A stretch of DNA of 11,001 bases from JANXYY01 sp035530875 (GTDB taxonomy: Bacteria > Actinomycetota > Actinomycetes > Nanopelagicales > Nanopelagicaceae). This document shows positions 6,136 through 11,001 of the stretch, in pieces. The notes under the pieces were generated by a model that saw only the letters and a program-made list of their open reading frames with translations, made no database searches and had not been told where the DNA came from. Numbering within the stretch: position 1 is the first letter of the stretch; each line of letters starts with the position of its first letter. The translations under genes were made by a program, and so were the position numbers. The stretch is taken from positions 1 to 11,001 of the forward strand of contig DATKUB010000004.1 of NCBI GenBank assembly GCA_035530875.1, written 5' to 3'.

Positions 6136-6726
6136 TTAAAGGACGCCCTTGGTGGAAGGGATACCCGCGACCCTCGCATCTCTTTCAACCGCTACCCGCA
6201 GCGCTCTGGCTACTGCCTTAAATTGTGCCTCTACGACGTGGTGGGCGTTTCGTCCCTCTAGTACCCGAACGTGAAGGCAGATTCCAGCCTGGGCTATGAA
6301 GGACTCCCAAATATGGCGGGTAAGAGTCGTGTCGAAAGTGCCAATCAGTTCAACGATTTCTGGTTCGCGGTGAACAAGATAAGGGCGACCGGAAAGATCC
6401 ACCGCGGCTTGAACCAAACATTCGTCGAGCGGTACCAGCGAGTCGCCGAAGCGACGTAGCCCCGACTTATCCCCTAGCGCTTCTCGCAGCGCCTGTCCTA
6501 CCGCAAGCGAAGTATCTTCGACGGTGTGGTGCGCATCGACATGGAGGTCACCCTCGGTCCGAACGGTCAGGTCGAATCCGGCATGACGGCCCAGTTGCTC
6601 GAGCATGTGATCAAAAAACGGCACTCCGGTTGAGATGCTTGTCGAGCCGGTCCCGTCAATCTCCAACTCAACATATACCTTTGACTCTTTCGTCGAACGC
6701 TCGACGATTGCCCTGCGCGAACTCAT
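6136..6726 (-). CDS. hisB: Imidazoleglycerol-phosphate dehydratase
   Basis: HisB dehydrates imidazole glycerol phosphate to imidazole acetol phosphate using two Mn ions. The protein has 196 residues, the size of the monofunctional dehydratase, with no phosphatase domain fused, so histidinol-phosphatase is encoded elsewhere. The two half-repeats each carry their metal-binding histidine cluster: FFDHMLEQLGRHAGFDL (37-53) with DAHHTVED (64-71), and LTRHIWESF (135-143) with NAHHVVEAQFKAVARAL (160-176). The C-terminus ends in IPSTKGVL, a family hallmark. The start ATG overlaps the hisC stop by 4 nt (ATGA), and the stop abuts the hisH GTG. Confidence 0.97.
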   Translation of the reverse strand: MSSRRAIVERSTKESKVYVELEIDGTGSTSISTGVPFFDHMLEQLGRHAGFDLTVRTEGDLHVDAHHTVEDTSLAVGQALREALGDKSGLRRFGDSLVPLDECLVQAAVDLSGRPYLVHREPEIVELIGTFDTTLTRHIWESFIAQAGICLHVRVLEGRNAHHVVEAQFKAVARALRVAVERDARVAGIPSTKGVL

Positions 6727-7832
6727 CTGGTCTCCTGACCTAGGTCCTCGAGAGCCCCGAGGAAAGCGGTGGTTTCGGCAACGGTGCCGGCAGTAACTCT
6801 AAGCATTCCTGGCAATCCGACGTCACGTACTAGAACACCTCGGGCTAACAGCGCATCCCAGGTGGCTTTCGAATCGCGCATTGGACCAAAAAGAATGAAG
6901 TTGGCGTCGCTTGGCACCGGCGTAAAGCCCAACCTGAGCAGTTCCACATTGATGCGATCTCGTTGCACCTTTATGGAATCTACCGTGTCAAGCAGTTCAT
7001 CGATATGGCCAAGCGCCGCAAGTGCGACCGCCTGAGTCACTGAACTCAAGTGGTACGGCAGTCTTACGATCATCAACGCATCTATGACGGACTGATTCGC
7101 CACTAGGTATCCAACTCGGGTACCAGCCATTGCAAACGCTTTGCTCATGGTTCTGGTAACCAGTGCATTCGGAAATTCTTCGATCAGCGTCACGGCACTC
7201 TTGGTTCCCGAACGCGCAAACTCGGCGTAAGCCTCGTCAATGACGACGATTGCGCCAATTTCACGGGCACATTCCAGAATGGCTCGCTGCGTTTCGAGCG
7301 AGACTGCAGTTCCGGTCGGGTTATTGGGACTGGTGATAAAAATTACCTGCGGCTGCGCATCTCGAATTTGAGCTACTGCCCTATCTGAGTCCAAGGTGAA
7401 ATCTGCGTCACGGTGACCGTCGATCCATTTGGTCTGTGTGGTCTTGGAAATCAAGACGTGCATCGAGTAGGAAGGCGTAAAGCCAATTGCACTGTGGCCG
7501 AGCCCACCAAAGGCCTGCAGAATCTGCTGAATGACTTCATTGCTGCCATTGGCTGCCCAAACCTGTTCACGACTGAACCTCTGGCCTGAACTACGGTTTA
7601 CGTACGTAGCCAACGCATCGCGAAGAGCTAACGCATCGCGATCCGGATAGCGGTTCAGATCTTTTGCAATTGCGAGCACACTTTCGGCAATATCGGCAGC
7701 CAAAGAATCACTGAGGCTGTACGGGTTCTCATTGGTATTGAGACGGATCGCAACGTCAAGTTGTGGAGCACCGTATGGAGTTAGTTCGCGAAGGTCGGCT
7801 CGTATCGGCAACCAACTTGGCCAGTCAGACAT
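6723..7832 (-). CDS. hisC: Histidinol-phosphate aminotransferase
   Basis: HisC is a fold type I PLP aminotransferase that makes histidinol phosphate from imidazole acetol phosphate and glutamate. From the ATG at 7832 it has 369 residues. Motifs in order are LNTNENPY (31-38), NRYPD (60-64), AANGSNEVI (93-101), SPNNPTGT (168-175), VIDEAYAEF (197-205) with the aspartate that pairs with the PLP nitrogen, and TMSKAFAMAGTRVGY (228-242) with the Schiff-base Lys231. The start overlaps the hisD end by 8 nt and is preceded by CCAGG about 7 nt upstream. A GTG at 7856 is an alternative that would add eight unconserved residues and overlap hisD further. Actinobacterial HisC-type enzymes can have some aromatic aminotransferase activity; nothing here shows that. 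Confidence 0.96.
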   Translation of the reverse strand: MSDWPSWLPIRADLRELTPYGAPQLDVAIRLNTNENPYSLSDSLAADIAESVLAIAKDLNRYPDRDALALRDALATYVNRSSGQRFSREQVWAANGSNEVIQQILQAFGGLGHSAIGFTPSYSMHVLISKTTQTKWIDGHRDADFTLDSDRAVAQIRDAQPQVIFITSPNNPTGTAVSLETQRAILECAREIGAIVVIDEAYAEFARSGTKSAVTLIEEFPNALVTRTMSKAFAMAGTRVGYLVANQSVIDALMIVRLPYHLSSVTQAVALAALGHIDELLDTVDSIKVQRDRINVELLRLGFTPVPSDANFILFGPMRDSKATWDALLARGVLVRDVGLPGMLRVTAGTVAETTAFLGALEDLGQETR

Positions 7833-9153
7833 CGAACCTGGCCAAGATCGCTTCACCGTGGGCAGGCAAATCTTCGGCGCGAGCCAACGTCACAACATGA
7901 GGCGCCACTTCAAAGAGGGCGCTTTCTGAATATTCGATCAAGTGGACGCCACGCAAGAAGGTCTGCACCGACAAGCCACTCGAATGACAAGCACAGCCAC
8001 CAGTTGGCAGAACATGGTTTGAGCCAGCGCAATAATCACCCAGCGACACCGGCGAGTGTGCGCCGACAAAGATGGCTCCAGCATTGGTGATTCGCTCTGC
8101 AACGTCCCGTGAATTGCGACACTGAATCTCTAGGTGTTCAGCCGCATACGCATCGACCACGGCGATTCCTTGATCGATGCTCTCCACCAAAATCGTCGCG
8201 GACTGCGGGCCGGTCAGGGCGGCTGTTATGCGTTCGGAGTGTTTTGTTTCGGCAACGCGAGATGCCAATTGGCGGTCCACCTCGTCGGCCAACTCGGCAC
8301 TGGTTGTTACCAGTAAGGCTGCAGCCAGAGTGTCGTGTTCGGCCTGACTAATGAGATCGGCTGCAACGTGGCCCGCGTCCGCAAAATCATCGGCCAAGAT
8401 TGCGATCTCGGTTGGGCCAGCTTCAGAATCAATTCCCACCAATCCCCGTAGGACTCGCTTTGCGGCTGCAACATAAACATTTCCAGGGCCGGTGATCATG
8501 TCGACGCCGACGCAGACGCTCTCGCCGTCTTCATCGCGCGCGCCGTAGGCAAACATGGCGATGGCTTGCGCTCCGCCGACTGCATAAACCTCATAAATCC
8601 CAAGCAGGGCACAAGCGGCCAGGATCGTCGGATGCGGAAGCCCACCATGATCGCGTTGTGGTGGGCTAGCCAAGGCGATGCTCTTCACGCCAGCAATTTG
8701 AGCTGGCACCACATTCATAACAACGCTGCTCGGGTAGACCGCCAGGCCGCCAGGGACATACAGGCCCACTCGCTCAACCGGAATCCATTTCTCGGTTACG
8801 GTGCCACCGGGGGCAACGTGCGTCGTAGTCTCGGTTCGCCGTTGGTCAGAGTGGACGATGGTAACTCGACGGATTGCTTCTTCCAGCGCATCCCGTACCG
8901 CAGGCTCCAGGGAGCCCAAGGAACGGTCGATTGCCTCTCTTGGTACCCGCAGGGAGGGTGGGCGAACGCCGTCAAAACGCTCACACAGATCTAGGAGGGC
9001 GCTGGCGCCTCCATTTTTTACTTCCTCGAGAATCGGCTTAATCGCGGCCGTGGCCTGATCAACGTCAAGCGCCGCTCTTGGCGCCAGACGACGATAGAAA
9101 GTACGCGAATCTTCGGGAATTGCCCTACCCCGCAGATCGTCGCGTCTCAGCAT
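7825..9153 (-). CDS. hisD: Histidinol dehydrogenase
   Basis: HisD is the zinc-dependent, NAD-linked enzyme that oxidises histidinol to histidine in the last two steps of the pathway. It has 442 residues from the ATG at 9153. The sequence shows ERVGLYVPGGLAVYPSSVVMN (nucleotide-binding side, about 127-147), AVGGAQAIAMFAYG (191-204), VDMITGPGNVYVA (217-229), EAGPTEIAILAD (244-255) and ISQAEHD with zinc ligands Gln270 and His273. It also shows AYAAEHLEIQ with catalytic Glu339 and His340, SLGDYCAGSNHVLPT with Asp373, and LPAHGEA with His432. ATG 9153 was chosen because AGGTG lies 3 nt upstream; that stretch includes the alternative GTG start at 9159, two codons earlier. It is the first his gene of the cluster, 28 nt after ybaK. 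Confidence 0.97.
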   Translation of the reverse strand: MLRRDDLRGRAIPEDSRTFYRRLAPRAALDVDQATAAIKPILEEVKNGGASALLDLCERFDGVRPPSLRVPREAIDRSLGSLEPAVRDALEEAIRRVTIVHSDQRRTETTTHVAPGGTVTEKWIPVERVGLYVPGGLAVYPSSVVMNVVPAQIAGVKSIALASPPQRDHGGLPHPTILAACALLGIYEVYAVGGAQAIAMFAYGARDEDGESVCVGVDMITGPGNVYVAAAKRVLRGLVGIDSEAGPTEIAILADDFADAGHVAADLISQAEHDTLAAALLVTTSAELADEVDRQLASRVAETKHSERITAALTGPQSATILVESIDQGIAVVDAYAAEHLEIQCRNSRDVAERITNAGAIFVGAHSPVSLGDYCAGSNHVLPTGGCACHSSGLSVQTFLRGVHLIEYSESALFEVAPHVVTLARAEDLPAHGEAILARFDV

Positions 9154-9157
9154 GTGC

Positions 9158-9182
9158 ACCTAGCCATGGGAGAAGTCTAGGT
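9158..9182 (-). promoter_or_regulatory. Short inverted repeat covering the hisD ribosome-binding site
   Basis: In the ybaK to hisD gap the transcript would read ACCUAG (9182-9177), a 13-nt loop, then CUAGGU (9163-9158), a perfect 6-bp complementary pair. The 3' arm contains the AGGU of the likely hisD ribosome-binding site. It could form a weak stem that hides the site, or be a protein-binding dyad, or be chance. It lacks the following U-run of an intrinsic terminator. Confidence 0.3.
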
Positions 9183-9688
9183 CAGCGGGCGATCTGCGCG
9201 TATTGGCCGCCAGTAACGGCGAGTAGGTCGGTGGGGGTGATCTCAATATCGAATCCGCGCCGACCACCACTTACGAAAATCCGCTCGAGAACAATCGCGC
9301 GCTCATCGAGGAAAGTTGGCAGTGCTTTGCGTTGTCCGATGGGTGAGATACCGCCAACCACATAGCCAGTCGACCGCTCAGCCAGAGCCGGCGCCGCCAT
9401 CTCTGCGCGTTTACCGCCGGCCACTTGCCCTAACGCTTTCAAGTCGAGGAGTAAGGCTACTGGCACGATTGCGACGACCAGTCCGACGCCTTCGACTTGA
9501 ACAAGGAGGGTTTTAAATACTTGGTCGACATCAATGGCCTCCGTTTCAGCCAATGCCGCCGCCGCCTCTAGCCCGTATGAGAGGCCTTGGGCGATCGCGG
9601 TTCGATCATGACGATAGACATGGCCGCGCCACGAAATTCCGGCGGCAGTAAGCCTTTCAGTAGCCGGGGTGGCAGGTGCAGACGTCAA
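9182..9688 (-). CDS. ybaK: YbaK/EbsC family Cys-tRNA(Pro) deacylase
   Basis: A 168-residue trans-editing protein of the YbaK/INS superfamily, which hydrolyses mischarged aminoacyl-tRNA, typically Cys-tRNA(Pro), in the cytoplasm. The conserved set is visible: VFKTLLV (57-63) with the key Lys59, GGKRAEMA (91-98), RSTGYVVGGISPIGQRK (105-121) with the GGISPIG loop, LPTFLDE (123-129), and VSGGRRGFDIEITPTDLL (139-156). It looks intact. The start is a TTG whose TTGA overlaps the dnaE stop by 4 nt; no ATG or GTG candidate precedes the conserved region in this frame, so coupling to dnaE is probable. It lies between dnaE and hisD without a role in either pathway. Exact substrate preference cannot be read from sequence. 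Confidence 0.93.
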   Translation of the reverse strand: MTSAPATPATERLTAAGISWRGHVYRHDRTAIAQGLSYGLEAAAALAETEAIDVDQVFKTLLVQVEGVGLVVAIVPVALLLDLKALGQVAGGKRAEMAAPALAERSTGYVVGGISPIGQRKALPTFLDERAIVLERIFVSGGRRGFDIEITPTDLLAVTGGQYAQIAR

Positions 9689-11001
9689 CTCAAACAGCTT
9701 GCGCCGAGGAGAGCTTTCAGGTCGGCGCTGAGCGCCGGCGTTAGGGCCACCCTTAGGCCATCATCCAAACGCATGACCGTGGTCTTGCCCGGGCTTTCCA
9801 AGCTGAGGTGAACTTCGGTCGTTCCCGGGTAAGAACGCAAGACGTCTTTAAGCCGTTCGACCGTTGGCGGCGTGCAGCGAATAGTTGGCATCGAGATCAT
9901 AAGCGGGCCGCGCGGCGCGCTTGCCACATCAGGAATTGATAAATCTAAAGCAACGACGCGCGCAACTTCTTCTCGCTTATCGACTTTCCCTCGCACAATG
10001 ACGATGGCATCCTCGGTCAGCAGCGTCGCAAAATTTGCATACGTCTGCGTATAAAACATGACGTCAACCGCGCCATCGAGATCCTCAACGGTCACGATGG
10101 CCCACGGCGCGCCCTGCCTGCTCATCTTCCGCTGAATTGAGGTGACCAATCCACCAATCGTGATGACCTGGTCGTGCTGTATATCGTCACTGGCAATTGC
10201 GCTGATTGTCCGGTCTACGAGTGTGGCCAAGACATGTTCGATTCCAAGCAGCGGATGATCAGAAACGTAGAGTCCCAGCATTTCGCGCTCGTAAGCAAGC
10301 AGGAGTGCTTTGTCCCACTCTTCGACAACGACAACGCTCTCTAAATCATTAGGAGCCGGTGACGGAAGTGGCGCTTCACCAAAAAGATCGAACTGTCCAA
10401 TTGCAGCAGCCCGCTTATTTTCCATGACCGCATCAATCGCCTCCATGTGAACCGCGATCAGACCGCGCCGCGTTTGACCGAGCGAATCGAATGCTCCCGC
10501 TTTGATTAGTGACTCCACCGTTTTCTTATTGCAGGCTTGGGCATCCACCTTTGCCAGATAATCACCGAAAGTTTCAAAGCGCCCCTTGCTCATTCGTGCT
10601 TCAACAATGGACCCGACAACGTTAGTACCGACGTTTCTGATCGCCGCCAAGCCAAAACGAATGTCGGTGCCCCTTGGCGTGAAGTCTGCATCCGATTCGT
10701 TCACATCGGGCGGCAAGACTTTGATGCCCATGCGCCGGCATTCGTTTAGATATAGAGCACTCTTGTCCTTGTCGTCCTTCACGCTGGTGAGAAGTGCAGC
10801 CATGTATTCGGCTGGGTAATTTGCCTTCAAATAAGCGGTCCAATACGAGACGAGCCCATAAGCGGCGCTGTGAGATTTGTTGAACGCATAGTCCGAGAAC
10901 GGCACCAAAATATCCCAGATAGTTTGGATGGCCCTATCGGAATAGTCGTTGGCGCGCATGCCAGCCGCGAATGGCAGGTACTCCTTGTCAAGAATCGACT
11001 T
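9685..11001 (-). CDS. dnaE: DNA polymerase III subunit alpha, DnaE1 (partial, C-terminal 438 residues)
   Basis: This is the 3' part of the replicative polymerase gene, whose full protein is usually about 1,150-1,200 residues. The frame is open to the right window edge (first visible residues KSILDKEYLPFAAG). In fragment numbering, residues about 15-73 hold FSDYAFNKSHSAAYGLVSYWTAYLKANYPAEYMAALLTS, a DnaE hallmark; GLAAIRNVGTNVV (117-129) and SLIKAGAFDSLG (164-175) mark the fingers and helix-hairpin-helix part. QFDLFG (203-208) matches the internal beta-clamp binding motif. The OB-fold spans about 279-357, with ITIGGLVTSIQRKMSRQG at its start, and a C-terminal tail domain follows to residue 438. 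The stop overlaps the ybaK TTG. Truncation is due to the window edge. Confidence 0.97.
   Translation of the reverse strand, partial: KSILDKEYLPFAAGMRANDYSDRAIQTIWDILVPFSDYAFNKSHSAAYGLVSYWTAYLKANYPAEYMAALLTSVKDDKDKSALYLNECRRMGIKVLPPDVNESDADFTPRGTDIRFGLAAIRNVGTNVVGSIVEARMSKGRFETFGDYLAKVDAQACNKKTVESLIKAGAFDSLGQTRRGLIAVHMEAIDAVMENKRAAAIGQFDLFGEAPLPSPAPNDLESVVVVEEWDKALLLAYEREMLGLYVSDHPLLGIEHVLATLVDRTISAIASDDIQHDQVITIGGLVTSIQRKMSRQGAPWAIVTVEDLDGAVDVMFYTQTYANFATLLTEDAIVIVRGKVDKREEVARVVALDLSIPDVASAPRGPLMISMPTIRCTPPTVERLKDVLRSYPGTTEVHLSLESPGKTTVMRLDDGLRVALTPALSADLKALLGASCLS

Noticed and set aside
8566..8994. A 142-codon plus-strand open frame opposite hisD
   Set aside because: It lies entirely antisense to a strongly conserved hisD, its translation resembles no known family, and all neighbouring genes are on the minus strand.

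Overview
The window is a compact, gap-free piece of an actinobacterial chromosome in which every recognisable gene reads on the minus strand. Read in the direction of transcription (right to left) the order is: dnaE (3' part only), a YbaK/EbsC-type Cys-tRNA(Pro) deacylase, hisD, hisC, hisB, hisH, a small Arg-rich membrane protein, hisA/priA, hisF, a TIGR03085-type DinB-fold protein, hisI, trpE, a TIGR02234 'Trp-associated' membrane protein, an HGxxPAAW-type small membrane protein and trpC (5' part only). The lineage call rests on markers restricted to or typical of Actinomycetota: the PriA form of HisA, TIGR02234 and HGxxPAAW between trpE and trpC, and the mycothiol-isomerase-like TIGR03085 protein beside hisF. 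Base composition looks moderate (roughly mid-50s % GC by eye, not computed), lower than in soil actinomycetes. That would fit an aquatic or uncultivated actinobacterium, but the genus cannot be named from sequence alone.

Layout. About 9685-11001 is the C-terminal 438 codons of the replicative polymerase DnaE. About 9182-9688 is ybaK, which starts inside the dnaE stop. From 9153 down to 2620 lie seven histidine genes (hisD, C, B, H, A, F, I) with two non-his genes between them. From 2651 down to 1 are trpE, two membrane proteins and the start of trpC. Spacing is extremely tight: many junctions are ATGA/GTGA/TTGA, TAATG or TAGTG overlaps, and the largest gap is 42 nt (5470-5511). No stretch of more than 300 bases lacks a gene, no intergenic region is long enough for a classical trp or his leader/attenuator, and no terminator, tRNA, rRNA, mobile element or CRISPR array was seen.

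How the genes work together. HisI, HisA, HisF/HisH, HisB, HisC and HisD cover most of the histidine pathway after the first steps; hisG and hisE are not in the window. TrpE opens the tryptophan branch and TrpC makes indole-3-glycerol phosphate; trpG, trpD and trpF are not in the window. The HisA copy carries the PriA-type residues that let one enzyme catalyse both the HisA and the TrpF isomerisations. That would join the two pathways metabolically as well as in gene order.

No striking unknown system is present; this is an orderly housekeeping locus. The items most worth a second look are small. One is an imperfect 20-nt duplication of the translation start region in front of the Arg-rich membrane gene, which creates two 8-codon minicistrons chained by ATGA overlaps. 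Another is a short inverted repeat whose arm covers the likely hisD ribosome-binding site. The last is the set of poorly characterised conserved small membrane and DinB-fold proteins inside the operon.
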